This document shows positions 44,897-56,450 of a stretch of 64,000 bases of DNA, piece by piece. The translations under genes were made by a program, and so were the position numbers. Every line of letters begins with the position of its first letter. The first letter of the stretch is position 1. Under the pieces are notes generated by a model that saw only the letters and a list, made by a program, of their open reading frames with translations, had not been told where the DNA came from and did no database searches. The DNA comes from Hydrogenophilus sp. (GTDB taxonomy: Bacteria > Pseudomonadota > Gammaproteobacteria > Burkholderiales > Thiobacillaceae), in the NCBI GenBank assembly GCA_020725195.1, contig DYFL01000003.1:24419-88418 (forward strand), written 5' to 3'.

Positions 44897-46303
44897 CTAC
44901 TCCTCCTGCCGCTGCAGCCCGTATTTCTCGATGCGGTGGCGCATCATGTCGCGCGAGAGCCCGAGCAGATTGGCCGACTTGGAGACGTTCCAGTCGGTCT
45001 TGACCAGGGTCCTGTGCACCAGGTCCCGCTCCACGTCCGAGAGCTTGGCGATGGGCCGCCCCGGCGCCAGGGCGTCGTGGCCGTCCGCCTCCGCCCTGTC
45101 GTCGTGCAGCAGGCCCGGGCAGACGGCGAGCTGGTGCGGCGCGATCAGGTCGTCCTCGGCCAGGAGCACGGTCTGCTCCAGCGTGTTGCGCAGCTCCCGG
45201 ACGTTGCCGGGCCAGGCATAGCCGAGCAGCAACTCCCGCGCCCCGGGCGTGAAGCGCAGGCCCGGTTTGCCGTAGCGCCGGGCGTGGCTCTGCAGATAGT
45301 GCTCGGCGATGCGCAGGATGTCCTCGCCGGTCGCGCGCAGGGGCGGCATGGCCAGGGTGATCACCCGCAGGCGGAAATAGAGGTCGCTGCGGAAGCGCTT
45401 TTCCCGCACCATCTTTTCCAGGTCCTGGTTGGTGGCGCTGATGATGCGGATGTCCACCCCGCGTTCGCGCACGCTGCCGATGCGGCGCAGGGTCTTCTCC
45501 TCCAGCAGCTTGAGCAGCTTGGTCTGGATCGACGGGTCGACCTCGCCGATCTCGTCCAGGAACAGCGTGCCGCCGTCGGCCCCTTCGACCAGGCCGATCT
45601 TGCGCTCCTTGGCGTCCGTGAACGCCCCGCGCTCGTAGCCGAAGAGTTCGGCCTCGAGCAGGTTGGGCGGCAGCGAGGCGCAGTTGATCTCGACGAAGGG
45701 CCGCGCGCCGCGCGCGCCCTCGACGTGCAGGGCCCGCGCCAGCAGCTCCTTGCCGGTGCCGGTCTCGCCGGTGATCAGGATGGCGGGCAGCCCCCCGTCC
45801 CGGATGCGCCGCTCGGCCTCCAGCACCTGCCGCGCCCGCGCCTTGAGCTCCCGCATCGGCGGCGACTCGCCGATGAGCGTATCGAGCGTGATCCCGCGCG
45901 CCTGGCGGCGCTGATAGACCGCGAGGGCGTTCTCCAGCTTCGACTGCCCCAGCGTCCGCTCCAGCACCAGCTTGAGCTCGGCCAGCGACACGGGCTTGGC
46001 GAGGTAGTCGCAGGCGCCCGCCTTCATCGCGTCGACGGCGACCTGGATGCTGCCCTCGCCGGTCATCATGATGATCTTGACCTGCGGGTCGAGGGCGAGC
46101 GCGTCGCGGATCAGTTCCAGTCCGGTCCTGCCCGGCAGCATGTGGTCCGTGAGCACCAGGTCGGGGTGCAGGCCCTCCAGCTTCTTCAGGCCGGCCTCGG
46201 CGCTGTGCGCCACATGGGCCTCCCACTGGTTGCGCTCGAGGTACAGGCGGATGTTGTCCGCCAGCAGCTCGTCGTCTTCGATGATGAGGACGGAGTTCGC
46301 CAT
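44897..46303 (-). CDS. Sigma-54 activator response regulator with GAFTDA variant loop
   Basis: 468 residues: receiver (Asp53 in [10 protein letters not shown]), AAA+ domain ([28 protein letters not shown]) and Fis-type helix-turn-helix ([26 protein letters not shown]). The sigma-54-contact loop reads GAFTDA instead of GAFTGA; this variant occurs in some functional activators. It forms a pair with the kinase gene 4 bases upstream. What it controls is not visible. It converges with iaaA and the cox operon, so cox control is possible but unproven. Confidence 0.9.
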   Translation of the reverse strand: MANSVLIIEDDELLADNIRLYLERNQWEAHVAHSAEAGLKKLEGLHPDLVLTDHMLPGRTGLELIRDALALDPQVKIIMMTGEGSIQVAVDAMKAGACDYLAKPVSLAELKLVLERTLGQSKLENALAVYQRRQARGITLDTLIGESPPMRELKARARQVLEAERRIRDGGLPAILITGETGTGKELLARALHVEGARGARPFVEINCASLPPNLLEAELFGYERGAFTDAKERKIGLVEGADGGTLFLDEIGEVDPSIQTKLLKLLEEKTLRRIGSVRERGVDIRIISATNQDLEKMVREKRFRSDLYFRLRVITLAMPPLRATGEDILRIAEHYLQSHARRYGKPGLRFTPGARELLLGYAWPGNVRELRNTLEQTVLLAEDDLIAPHQLAVCPGLLHDDRAEADGHDALAPGRPIAKLSDVERDLVHRTLVKTDWNVSKSANLLGLSRDMMRHRIEKYGLQRQEE

Positions 46304-46307
46304 GGCA

Positions 46308-47798
46308 TCACGCGACGCCGAAGTCCAGGGTCACCCGGGTGCCCTCGCCTTCGCGGCTGTGCAGGCTGACGCTGCCGCCGAAGCGCTCCATGATGCGCTT
46401 GGCCAGCGCCATGCCGAGGCCGAGCCCCTTGCGCTTGGTCGTGTAGAAGGGCTTGAACGCGAGCTCCGCCTGGGCCGCCGACATGCCCGTCCCGCTGTCG
46501 GCCACCACCAGGGCGACGCGCCGCCGCCGCGGCTCGGGCTTGAGCTCCAGCCTGAGCTCGCCCCCCTGGGGCATGGCCTCGATCGCGTTGGAGACGACGC
46601 TCGCCAGGGCCTGGGTGGCGAGCGCCCAGTTGCCGAGCACGGGCGGCGGCGGCACCGCCGGCCGCACGAATTCGCAGGCGATGCGGCCCCGCTCGAACTG
46701 GGGCGCGAATTGGCGCAGGCATTCCTCGACCAGGGCGTCGAGCGCCAGGGTCTGGATCTCGCCCGCCACCGGCCGCGAGAAGACCAGCAGGTCGCGCACC
46801 CAGCGGCCGAGCCGGTCCACCTGGGCGATGATGTCCGCCGCGTTCTTCCGGGTCGAGTCGAGGTCGCCGTCCAGGGCCAGTTCGGCGCTGGTGCGGATCG
46901 AGGCGAGGGGATTGCGGATGCCGTGGGCCACGGCGGACGACATCTCGCCGATGGCGCACAGCGCCTCCGCCTCGACCAGGCGCCGCTGCTGCTCTTTGAG
47001 CAGGGTGTCGGCGCGGCGGATGATGCGGGACAGGGCGAAGTAGAGGAAGGCCGCCCCGATGGCGACGCTGACCCAGACCAGCATCTGGCCGCGGCGGATG
47101 GTCTGCTCCAGGCTCAAGGGCTCCTTGTAGATCTCGACGACGGCGGTCACCTCGCCGTTCGGGCCGACGAGCGGGATGTAGTTCTCGACGAAGAACCTGG
47201 CCGGCTCACGGCGGAACTGCTGCTCCCTTTTTTTGGGAAGCTCGTTGGCATCGTATTCGGTGGACACCATGACCTGGGCGGCGAGCGCCTGCTCCAGCTC
47301 GTCGTTGCCCAGGTCGATCCTGCCCACCAGCTCGGGGTTGGTGGACCAGAGGATCTTGCGGTCGGGCGCGAACACGGTGGCGAGCAGCGCATCGGGCAGG
47401 GCGCGCAGGTGGTCGTAGAACTGGCTGCGCACCGAGTCCGCCGCGCCCGTCTCGACGCCGAGCCGGGCCAGCTCCACCCGCGCGTCGAGGATCTGGCCTA
47501 TGGTCGCCTCCGTCACCAGGCTGGCAGAGCGGATCTGCACCTCGGCGAGGCTGTGGACGAACTGGCTGGTCAGGATGGCGTCGCGCTGCAGGATCTCCTG
47601 CTTGAGGAAGTGCGACAGGATCGACGCGAAGGCCACGCTGAAGACGAAGACGGCGACGAAGCTGACGATGGAGAACCAGCGCAGCAGGTCGAACGGCCGG
47701 CCTGCGTCCGGGTCTGCGGGCCGAGCCGGGTCCGCCGCCTGCGGCCCGCCGGCGCCGGAAAGCCGTGCCCTGAGCGTCATCTCCAGTCTACGGTACAT
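46308..47798 (-). CDS. Membrane sensor histidine kinase (NtrB-type core)
   Basis: 496 residues: a hydrophobic helix (about 43-65), a periplasmic Cache-like sensor with DALLATVFAPDRKILWSTNPELVG and FVENYIPLVGPNGEVTAVVEIYKEP, a second helix (about 245-262) and a coiled coil. HisKA is AVAHGIRNPLASIRTSAELA; the HATPase has NAIEAM, DSGTGM and GLGLGMALAKRIM. GGAAGG precedes the ATG. It phosphorylates the sigma-54 regulator encoded directly downstream. Confidence 0.9.
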   Translation of the reverse strand: MYRRLEMTLRARLSGAGGPQAADPARPADPDAGRPFDLLRWFSIVSFVAVFVFSVAFASILSHFLKQEILQRDAILTSQFVHSLAEVQIRSASLVTEATIGQILDARVELARLGVETGAADSVRSQFYDHLRALPDALLATVFAPDRKILWSTNPELVGRIDLGNDELEQALAAQVMVSTEYDANELPKKREQQFRREPARFFVENYIPLVGPNGEVTAVVEIYKEPLSLEQTIRRGQMLVWVSVAIGAAFLYFALSRIIRRADTLLKEQQRRLVEAEALCAIGEMSSAVAHGIRNPLASIRTSAELALDGDLDSTRKNAADIIAQVDRLGRWVRDLLVFSRPVAGEIQTLALDALVEECLRQFAPQFERGRIACEFVRPAVPPPPVLGNWALATQALASVVSNAIEAMPQGGELRLELKPEPRRRRVALVVADSGTGMSAAQAELAFKPFYTTKRKGLGLGMALAKRIMERFGGSVSLHSREGEGTRVTLDFGVA

Positions 47799-48153
47799 GA
47801 TCCGCCTTCCTTGGATGGAGGCATGAAGCCGCTACATCCCGAAGTATGGTTCCCCACCCTCCCGGATCAAATACGGTGTTCACCCCATATTCCACGGCGT
47901 GCATCGCGTATCCGCCGGCCGGATCAGTGGCGCGATGGATCCGAAACGGATGTACTCGACGTTGGACCGGATTGCAGCGGCGGAAATCGGGATTGCCGCG
48001 TCGCTGCGCTCCTCGCAATGACAGCATGGATAGTGCGGGATGTCGCGATCCGTCATTTCGAGGAGGCCGAAGGGCGGCGCGGCAATCTGTCCCTCCATTC
48101 GACCAAGATCGAGATTGCTTCGCTACGCTCGCAATGACGTCACCGCGGGCGCA
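47799..48153. repeat. Intergenic region with GTCATTGCGAGGAG-type repeats, copies 6-7
   Basis: 355 bases. Two repeat units (about 47990-48023 and 48051-48141), with arms GTCATTTCGAGGAGG and GCTCGCAATGAC, lie directly against the 3' end of the group II intron. No gene is seen; the promoter of the kinase/regulator pair should lie near 47800-47950. Confidence 0.65.
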
Positions 48154-50107
<1,954 letters not shown>

Positions 50108-50109
50108 CG

Positions 50110-50140
50110 AAAAAAAGCCCGGACCCCGCGCTCCGGGCTT
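50110..50140 (-). terminator. Rho-independent terminator, intron target site
   Basis: Minus strand: AAGCCCGGAG, loop, then a matching CCGGGCTT followed by a T-run. It follows the stop of the cadherin-repeat gene by about 27 bases. The group II intron begins two bases beyond the T-run. Confidence 0.88.
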
Positions 50141-50166
50141 CCTCCCCCCTCGCGGCGCTGTTTCGC

Positions 50167-52563
50167 CTACTTCAGCGTCAGCGCCAGGGAGCGCACCGTT
50201 CCGTTCGACGAGGTGGCCCTGACCGCGGTCGTGCCGGTGGGCAGCGCCACGACCGCGTCCACCGCCCAGTTGCCCGCGGCGTCGGCGACGGTGGAGCCGG
50301 CGGCGCCGAGCACCGTGCCGGCCGCGTTGACGAAGGCGAGGGTCAGCGTCTGGCCCGCGGCCGGGGCGATGCTGCCCTGGGCCCGCAGGCGGCTCTTGCT
50401 CCGGACGTATTCGGCCCGGGTGAAGTTGAGCGTCTCGGCCGCCGCCACCTGCACCGTCACCGTGGCCGCGTTGGCGGAGACGGCGCCCGCCGCGTCCTGG
50501 GCCTGGTAGCTGAAGCTGTAGCTGCCGCCCGCGCCGGCGCTGAAGGTGACGATGCCGCCCGCGACGCTGACGCTCGCGCCGGCCGGCGTCGGCTGCGTCA
50601 CGTTCACGGCGGCGGCGAGGTCCGCGGCGCCGTCCGGGTCGGTGTCGTTGGCCAGCACGTTGAGCTGGATGGGGGTGTTGGCGACCGCGCTGTAGCTGTC
50701 CGCGACCGCGACGGGCGCGTCGTTGACCGGCGTGATGTCGAGCGTGACGGTGCCGGTGTTGGAGACCGCCGTGCCGACCGTCACCGTGTAGCTGAACTGG
50801 TCCGTGCCGCTGGCGTTGAGGTTGGGCGTGTAGCTCACCGTGCCGTCGGCGTTGATCAGCGCGATCCCGAGCCGGGGCGCCGAGGTCAGGGTCACCGTCC
50901 CGCCGAGGGCGTTGGTGTCGTTGGCCAGGATGGCGAGGCCCTGGACGCCGGCATCCTCCAGGAAGCTGAAGCTGTCGTTCACGGCCACGGGCACCCCGCC
51001 GGGCGCCGGGGCCCCGGCGGCGAGGCCCGTGCTCACCTGGGCCGCATTCATACCGAAGGCGCTGGAGAGCACCCGGACATGGGCGGGCGCCGCGATCAGC
51101 CCAGGCACGGTGATCTGGCCGTCCACGAGGTCGCCGCGGAAGCTGCCGTAGGCCAGGGTGAGCGTGGGCGGGGCGAGCGTGTCGCTGGAGCTCGCCGCCA
51201 CCGTCAAGGTCCCGGCGCCCGGATCGAACAGCGCCTGGCCGATGCTGACCTCGTCGGTCACCACGTGCGGGATGTAGACGGGCACGATGTTGCCCGCGGC
51301 GTCGCGCGCGGCGATGTCCGCCACGCACACCGCCGAGGGCAGCGCCGCGGGCTGGGCCTGGCCCCAGTGCAGGCCGGGGGCGGTGGCGAACATCTGGGTC
51401 GAGGCGGCACCCGCCGGGGCGCTGTAGGGCGGGCTGACCGCCCCCGTGACCGGGTCCACGGTACCGGCGCAGGGCGCGTCGAAGAACGAGAGCTGCGGCG
51501 CGATCGCGGCCGGCCTCGCCTGGCCGGGCAGCCGGCCCTGGGTGGTCTCGACCGCGGTCGCGAAGACGTCCACCTTCCGGGCCGCGGCGTCCCGGGCGTA
51601 GCTCGCGCGCTCGACGCCGATCCGGCTGGGCAGCGTGCCGGCGTAGACGCGGCCCATGAGGCTGAAGTCGACGGTCTCGACGTAATCGACCGTGGCCCCG
51701 CTCACCGGGTCCACGCCCAGGCCGGAGCCCACCGGCCCTTCGATGCGGAAGAGGTTGTGGTTGCGCTGCGCCCCCGTGGAGTCGATGAAATCGGGCAGCG
51801 GGCTGCCGGTGACCGGGCCGATGCGGTCGGGCGAGGCGATGTAGAGCTTGCCCGGGACCGGGCCGGTGATGGCCGGCAGCTCGGCCCCGCCGGGGGCGTC
51901 GGCGGGCAGCAGGAAGGGGCCCAGGCGCGAGTTCAGCGCGCAGTCGAAGCTGCCCTGCGGGCAGGCGATGCCGACGTCGTCGGTGTAGAAGAGCCGCTCG
52001 CCCGCGACCGCCTCGAACGTGTCTTCCCCATAGGGGTGGATGATGCGGTAGGTGCCGGTGGCGGGGACCGGGTTGAGCACGATGCGGATGCGGGAGAAGA
52101 CGACCTGGTCGCCGGGGATGGGCGGTCCGGCGGCGAAGGCGGCCTCCTGCGCCAGGACCAGCAGGGCCCGCGCGTTGTTGCGGGCGGGCGCTGCCGCCGT
52201 GGCGGCGAAGTAGAAGTGCTCGTCGAAGAACTGGGCCGGGAACACCTCGGGCACCGCGGGCGGGTCGCCCGGCAGCAGCAGACACCAGCCGCCGTCCACC
52301 TCGGCCTGGTTTTTGGGATCGCAGAACTCCAGGGCGAGGCCCGTGGTGTCCTGGTACCAGGCCGGGTAGCCGCCGACGGAAGGTGCGGTGCTCACGGGGC
52401 CGACGCGTTCGAGCACGGCGTGGGCCGGCCCGAAGGCCGCGGCCAGGGCGAGCGATACGGCGAGGGCGAGGCGCTTCGGTTTCATCATCTCGGTGCTCGC
52501 GGCGAGAGGCATGGCACGGTTGTCGCAACCGCGTGACAGATGCCGGGATTCGATCGTAGGCAT
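50167..52563 (-). CDS. Large exported protein with cadherin/VCBS-like repeats
   Basis: 798 residues from the ATG at 52563, chosen for AAGGAGAACGCC upstream. A long n-region precedes the signal helix ([18 protein letters not shown]); a start at 52488 would give a standard signal. Residues about 50-500 are a unique, Cys-containing beta-rich region ([37 protein letters not shown]). Two cadherin-like repeats follow (about 525-730; [24 protein letters not shown] and [10 protein letters not shown]), and a C-terminal beta domain of about 75 residues. It is probably a surface or extracellular protein. It lies downstream of a SCO1 and a multicopper oxidase gene on the same strand, echoing the cluster at 1-8.5 kb. 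Confidence 0.78.
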   Translation of the reverse strand: MPTIESRHLSRGCDNRAMPLAASTEMMKPKRLALAVSLALAAAFGPAHAVLERVGPVSTAPSVGGYPAWYQDTTGLALEFCDPKNQAEVDGGWCLLLPGDPPAVPEVFPAQFFDEHFYFAATAAAPARNNARALLVLAQEAAFAAGPPIPGDQVVFSRIRIVLNPVPATGTYRIIHPYGEDTFEAVAGERLFYTDDVGIACPQGSFDCALNSRLGPFLLPADAPGGAELPAITGPVPGKLYIASPDRIGPVTGSPLPDFIDSTGAQRNHNLFRIEGPVGSGLGVDPVSGATVDYVETVDFSLMGRVYAGTLPSRIGVERASYARDAAARKVDVFATAVETTQGRLPGQARPAAIAPQLSFFDAPCAGTVDPVTGAVSPPYSAPAGAASTQMFATAPGLHWGQAQPAALPSAVCVADIAARDAAGNIVPVYIPHVVTDEVSIGQALFDPGAGTLTVAASSSDTLAPPTLTLAYGSFRGDLVDGQITVPGLIAAPAHVRVLSSAFGMNAAQVSTGLAAGAPAPGGVPVAVNDSFSFLEDAGVQGLAILANDTNALGGTVTLTSAPRLGIALINADGTVSYTPNLNASGTDQFSYTVTVGTAVSNTGTVTLDITPVNDAPVAVADSYSAVANTPIQLNVLANDTDPDGAADLAAAVNVTQPTPAGASVSVAGGIVTFSAGAGGSYSFSYQAQDAAGAVSANAATVTVQVAAAETLNFTRAEYVRSKSRLRAQGSIAPAAGQTLTLAFVNAAGTVLGAAGSTVADAAGNWAVDAVVALPTGTTAVRATSSNGTVRSLALTLK

Positions 52564-52983
52564 GGCGTTCTCCTTGAACCACGACCCAGACCGGGATTGG
52601 GGGAACAACGCGGTTCGGCCTGGTCATGCCCGCCTAGGGCATAAGCCGTGCCAGGACAGGCAAATCCATTCAATACAATCGCTTAAGTCCCAGGCCGGGT
52701 GGGGAGGGCGGTCCATGCGAGGGGGTACTCCGGCATTGCCCACCCAAAGCCGGGTGCATTCCCCCAGTAACCAGCCTCCGGGGCGCGGCAACTCCGGCCG
52801 CCCGCCGCCCATCCCGCGGCCTGGTGGAAGCAGCCTGTCGGACTTGAAGAATCGAAGCGGAAACGAAGTCTTGACGGCCCGGCGGCTTGCCAGCCAGGCG
52901 TTGATTTCCAGATGTCCCGCCGGGACGGGACCCTGCCCTCGAGGTCGAACGGCATTCGCCTGCCTCGATATGGCGGCTCCAGC
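52564..52983. repeat. Intergenic region holding a decayed MITE copy (52832-52877)
   Basis: 420 bases. The stretch 52832-52877 (GCCTGTCGGACTTGAAGAAT...GAAGTCTTGACGG) matches the right end of the MITE at 17571-17723 with a few substitutions; the other terminus is not recognisable. The remainder contains the promoter side of the exoprotein gene and no convincing gene. Confidence 0.65.
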
Positions 52984-53646
52984 CTACAGGGTCTTGCAGC
53001 CCCCCTGGCAGGCGTGCACCACCGCCGGGTCGACATGGTTGATGGTCGCCAGGATCTGCCGAGGCTCGGCCAGCACGGGCGCCATGGTCCAGCGCCGGCT
53101 GGCGTCGTTGCCGATGCGCACCATCGCGGTGTGGGTCTCGTCCACCGCGTCGATGTCGGCGTCGCGGTCGTAGAAGCCGAGGCGGTAGCGCAGCAGGCGG
53201 ATGTCGGCCGGCTCACCGGTGAGGAACTGCCAGCCCGGTCCGACGCCATGGCGCTCGGCATAGAGCTTCAGTCCCCTGGGGGTGTCCTGCCCGGGCCGCA
53301 GGGTGATCGAGTAGAGAAAGACCTCGCGCCCCGCGCGCTCGCCCAGCATCGCCTGCACCCGCAGCAGGTTGCTCGTCCCCAGCGGACAGATGCCCGCGCA
53401 CTGGGCGTACATCATGTTGATGGCGACGACCCTGCCGCGGATCAGGTCGTCGTAGAACCGGACCGCCTTGCCCTCGTGGGTGTAGAGGGTCACGTTGGGC
53501 AAGGCGCTGGCCCGGGCCGCGCCGCGGGGCGCCGCGGGCGCCCGCTTGCCGAGGCCATGCCAGGCGCCCAGGCCGGCCAGGCCGAGCGCCCCCATCCCCG
53601 CCAGGAGCCCCCGGCGCGATGCGTTGATCGTAGTCTCCTTGTCCAT
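52984..53646 (-). CDS. SCO1/SenC family copper chaperone, Tat-exported
   Basis: 220 residues. A twin-arginine motif (SRRGLLAGMG) precedes a hydrophobic helix. The SCO motif is YAQCAGICPLG (Cys83, Cys87), with the distal His in ETHTAMVRIGN. A C-terminal ACQGGC adds two extra Cys. It probably supplies copper to the multicopper oxidase encoded 14 bases upstream. Its Tat signal differs from the Sec-type, His-rich SCO protein at 6164. Confidence 0.9.
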   Translation of the reverse strand: MDKETTINASRRGLLAGMGALGLAGLGAWHGLGKRAPAAPRGAARASALPNVTLYTHEGKAVRFYDDLIRGRVVAINMMYAQCAGICPLGTSNLLRVQAMLGERAGREVFLYSITLRPGQDTPRGLKLYAERHGVGPGWQFLTGEPADIRLLRYRLGFYDRDADIDAVDETHTAMVRIGNDASRRWTMAPVLAEPRQILATINHVDPAVVHACQGGCKTL

Positions 53647-53660
53647 GGCAGCGCTCCTCG

Positions 53661-55631
53661 TTACCTGATGTCCCAGCGGACCATCATGGCGTGGTCCTCG
53701 TGGATCGTGTTGTGGCAGTGCATCACGTACTTGCCCGGGAAATCGCGGAAGCGCAGGAACACCCTCATGGCGGCGTTCGGCCCCAGCACGAAGACGTCCT
53801 TGCGCCCCCGCTCGTGCGCGGGCACGGCCACTTTGTCCCCGCCCACGACCTTGCCGAGGATGAAGCCCTCTTCGAAGTGGATGTGGATGGGGTGGCTCCA
53901 GCCGCCGGACGGATTGACCAGCTCCCAGATCTCCGCGCTGCCCTTGTCTATCGTGGCGCGCGCCGAGCCGACGTCGACCAGCCGGTCGTTGATGGTCCAC
54001 AGGCCGCCCTTGCGCGCGAACTCCCAGCGCCTGACCCGCGCCGACGCGATCTCGGCCGCAGTGGGCGAGGGCAGCGGGCGCAGGCTGGCGGGCACGCGGC
54101 TCGCGTCCACATCGGGCGGCGTGCGGTCGACGAGGATCTTGAGCACGCGCATGCCCGGCGCCTTGACGTCCTTGGGCCCGCGCGTGTCCTCCTGTTGCAG
54201 CCGGTTGACGAGATAGAGCTCGGTGCCCAGGGGATGGACGGAGAAGTCCACCACGATGTCGGCGCGCTCGGCCACGCCCAGCCTGACCCGGGTCTGGCCG
54301 AGGAGCGGCGCGGGCAGGAGGTTGCCGTCGTTGGCGATGTAGGTGAATCGCTGGGCGCTGTTGGCGGCGTTGACCAGATAGAACTCGTAGAACCGCGAAG
54401 GCCCCGCGTTGAGCAGGCGCAGCCGGTACTTGCGCCGCGCGACCCGCAGCACCGGCTCGATCTTGCCGTTGACCGCGACCTTGTCGCCCAGGGTGCCCTC
54501 CGAATCCAGCTGGTCGTAGAAGTGGATGCCGCCGGGGTCGAAGCGCAGGTCCTGGAACATCAGGGGGTAGTCGTAGGGGTGGCTCGGCAGCCGCAGGGCG
54601 GCCGGGTCGGGGTCGCGTTCGTCGCCCGAATCCAGCCCGTCGTAGAGCAGGTAGAAGCCGGCCAGGCCCCGGCTCGCATTGGCCGCGGTGAAGTCCAGGG
54701 TATGGTCGTGGTACCAAAGCGTGCCCAGCGCCTCGCGCGGGTCGCCGATGCCGCCATACTGGTCCAGGCCGGCATAGACGTTGGGGTAGAAATGATCCTT
54801 CCAGCGGCCGGGCTCGGCGAGGGTCGGCCCGGCCTTGACCGGGCTGAAATAGTCCCCGGGGAAACCGTCGCTCTCCGAGGGCGTGTGCAGGTTGTGCAGG
54901 TGCATGCTGACCTCGGGCGAGCCGAAGCCGACGTGGTCCTGCGGCAGCTCGTTGTATAGCCGCACGATGGCCGGGCGCCCGTAGCGCGCGAAGATGGTGG
55001 GGTTCGGCTGCGGCCCGCCGGCGGTGACGCCCTCGTAGCCCCAGGCGAGCTGGGGCGGGTAGTTCGGATGGAACACCCAGTCGGGGCGCGCCCGTGCCCT
55101 CAGTTCGTAGAGGTCCGTCTGGGCCGGGTCGGGGGCCGGTGCGCCCAGGATCTCCTCGAAGCGCTGGTGCTCTTTGCGCCCGCATTCTCCCGAGTCCCCG
55201 TTCGCCGACAGCCCCGGCGCCGGATCGAACGCCCCCGTCTGCTGCAGGGGCTCGATCGCCGCGGGCAGCTCCTCCTGCCAGGGCAGGGTCGGCGGGCTGG
55301 GCGGCAGCAGCAGGTCCTGGGAATCGTCCGCCGCCACTGCGCTCTTGCGCGGGGTCCAGACCGCCGGCGCGGCCAGGACGGCGGCGCCGGCCTTGAGGAA
55401 GCTGCGTCTTGATCCGAGGGACAACGCATCGGCAGCGCGGTCCCGGTTGGCATGCAACTCGCGCAGCGAGACCGCGTCCCCCTCTCCCGCTCTGCGGGAG
55501 AGGGCAGGGGCGAGGGAACCGCTCTTGGCCGGCCCTGCCGTGGCACGCGGGTGCTGGCAGGCACTTGTTTCATCGGGCGTGGGCGGCGTGCCACGCCATG
55601 AACGGTCGGAAGGCGATATTGCATCGTTCAT
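53661..55631 (-). CDS. Multicopper oxidase with all copper motifs (CotA/bilirubin oxidase type)
   Basis: 656 residues. All four copper motifs are present: SMHLHNLH, TLWYHDHTLD, HPIHIHFEEG and HCHNTIHEDHAMM (type 1 Cys in HCH). A Tat signal (SRRSFLKAGAAVLAAP) lies at about residues 74-90. The chosen ATG at 55631 has AGGAGAGGGAC upstream, which leaves about 73 residues before the Tat motif; part of that is the in-frame repeat at 55477-55518. It should oxidise a phenolic, metal or similar substrate and reduce O2 to water outside the cytoplasm. It is followed by its likely copper chaperone. Confidence 0.92.
   Translation of the reverse strand: MNDAISPSDRSWRGTPPTPDETSACQHPRATAGPAKSGSLAPALSRRAGEGDAVSLRELHANRDRAADALSLGSRRSFLKAGAAVLAAPAVWTPRKSAVAADDSQDLLLPPSPPTLPWQEELPAAIEPLQQTGAFDPAPGLSANGDSGECGRKEHQRFEEILGAPAPDPAQTDLYELRARARPDWVFHPNYPPQLAWGYEGVTAGGPQPNPTIFARYGRPAIVRLYNELPQDHVGFGSPEVSMHLHNLHTPSESDGFPGDYFSPVKAGPTLAEPGRWKDHFYPNVYAGLDQYGGIGDPREALGTLWYHDHTLDFTAANASRGLAGFYLLYDGLDSGDERDPDPAALRLPSHPYDYPLMFQDLRFDPGGIHFYDQLDSEGTLGDKVAVNGKIEPVLRVARRKYRLRLLNAGPSRFYEFYLVNAANSAQRFTYIANDGNLLPAPLLGQTRVRLGVAERADIVVDFSVHPLGTELYLVNRLQQEDTRGPKDVKAPGMRVLKILVDRTPPDVDASRVPASLRPLPSPTAAEIASARVRRWEFARKGGLWTINDRLVDVGSARATIDKGSAEIWELVNPSGGWSHPIHIHFEEGFILGKVVGGDKVAVPAHERGRKDVFVLGPNAAMRVFLRFRDFPGKYVMHCHNTIHEDHAMMVRWDIR
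55477..55518. repeat. CCCTCTCCC-type repeat inserted in the oxidase 5' coding region
   Basis: CCCCCTCTCCCGC / GCGGGAGAGGG hairpin, ending GCAGGGGCGAGGG, related to 41128-41217. Read on the minus strand it keeps the frame open and codes SLAPALSRRAGEGDAV. Confidence 0.65.
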
Positions 55632-55967
55632 GTCCCTCTCCTCTCATTCCGTATCGGAAGTCCTGCGGGGGCCTGGCCTGCCACTCGATGGGTGATAGGC
55701 ATCGAGCGTGCCAACCGTGCAGACGGACGGATACCCGCCGGGAAGCGAGAACCGGCGCCGCTCGCGGCGGGATGACGGCGGGGCGGCGGTGGGGAACCAG
55801 CCCCAATCCTGGGGAGCCACGCGGCCCCTTCCCCCACGGCAGACCGGTGCCCCGCCGCCCGCGGCGGGTGGCACGGCTTGTGCGCTTATCCGCATGCAGG
55901 CGGCAGCTTCCCGCTGCAGCCCCAGAATTCACGACGGAAGGCGCTGCTTGCGAAGGCTCGTTTTGGT
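55632..55967. other. Intergenic region without recognisable gene
   Basis: Contains the oxidase promoter side and high-GC stretches with short open frames on both strands; none shows a domain or a good ribosome site. Confidence 0.45.
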
Positions 55968-56091
55968 GCGGCCGGCCCGGCTGCTCGCCGAGAAGCTGGA
56001 GCCCCGGGAGCGGGCGCGCGTATGCCTGGCGCTGGGCTTCGCGCTGTTCCAGGGCTTCCTCTTCGCCCGGCCCGGCCTCCCGGCCGCCTGA
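55968..56091 (+). pseudogene. Remnant of an EAL-domain (c-di-GMP phosphodiesterase) gene
   Basis: An open stretch of about 40 codons reads VRPARLLAEKLEPRERARV then LALGFALFQGFLFARP and stops. This matches the C-terminal end of EAL domains (LAEKVET.....ALGFDLFQGYFFARP). The rest of the domain is missing upstream, and no start or ribosome site fits, so it is a decayed fragment. Confidence 0.65.
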
Positions 56092-56260
56092 AGCGGCGTG
56101 TAGCGCCGCGCCCCGGCCGAACCCGGATTTGCAATGGGATGGACCTGGGGGAAAACCCGCAAGATCCGGGGGGATACCCCCCATTTCCGGTCCCCTGTCA
56201 TACCGAGGCGCCGACCTGCTGGTCGTCGCTGGCCGCCGTGCCATGGGACAGCCCGATGGC

Positions 56261-56275
56261 TGGCACGGAACCTGC
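56261..56275 (+). promoter_or_regulatory. Possible sigma-54 (-24/-12) promoter
   Basis: TGGCACGGAACCTGC matches the sigma-54 consensus TGGCACG-N4-TTGC with one change and the correct 10-base spacing between GG and GC. It would drive the response regulator gene at 56451 through a 56329-56395 repeat leader. Two sigma-54 activators are encoded in the window (13580 and 44897). A chance match is possible. Confidence 0.35.
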
Positions 56276-56328
56276 GATACCCAGGTCGACGCCCTCACGC
56301 CGGGATCTTTAGGCGAACGCGGCTAAAG

Positions 56329-56395
56329 CGTCATTCCCGCGGAGGCGGGAATCCAGTGCCTTCTTGGCTGGGCTCCCGCCTGCGCGGGAGCGACG
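56329..56395. repeat. CGTCATTCCCGCG...GCGGGAATCC dispersed repeat (dRS3-like)
   Basis: Two adjacent hairpins: ATTCCCGC.GAGGCGGGAAT and CTCCCGCCTGCGCGGGAG. This type of element is widespread in proteobacterial intergenic DNA. It lies just upstream of the response regulator gene. Confidence 0.75.
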
Positions 56396-56450
56396 AAAGC
56401 GAATGACTCCGCGTCACCCCAAGGGCATCCCATCCCGCAAAGGAGCTGCC

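Noticed and set aside
35856..46226. Open frames of over 1,300 codons antisense to the cox cluster and beyond
   Set aside because: GC-rich codon bias removes stops from the opposite strand; the products are repetitive and lack ribosome sites, whereas the sense genes are unmistakable.
55708..56091. Intact small gene covering the whole open frame
   Set aside because: Only the last 40 codons resemble a known family (EAL end); the first part is GC-rich filler without a ribosome site.
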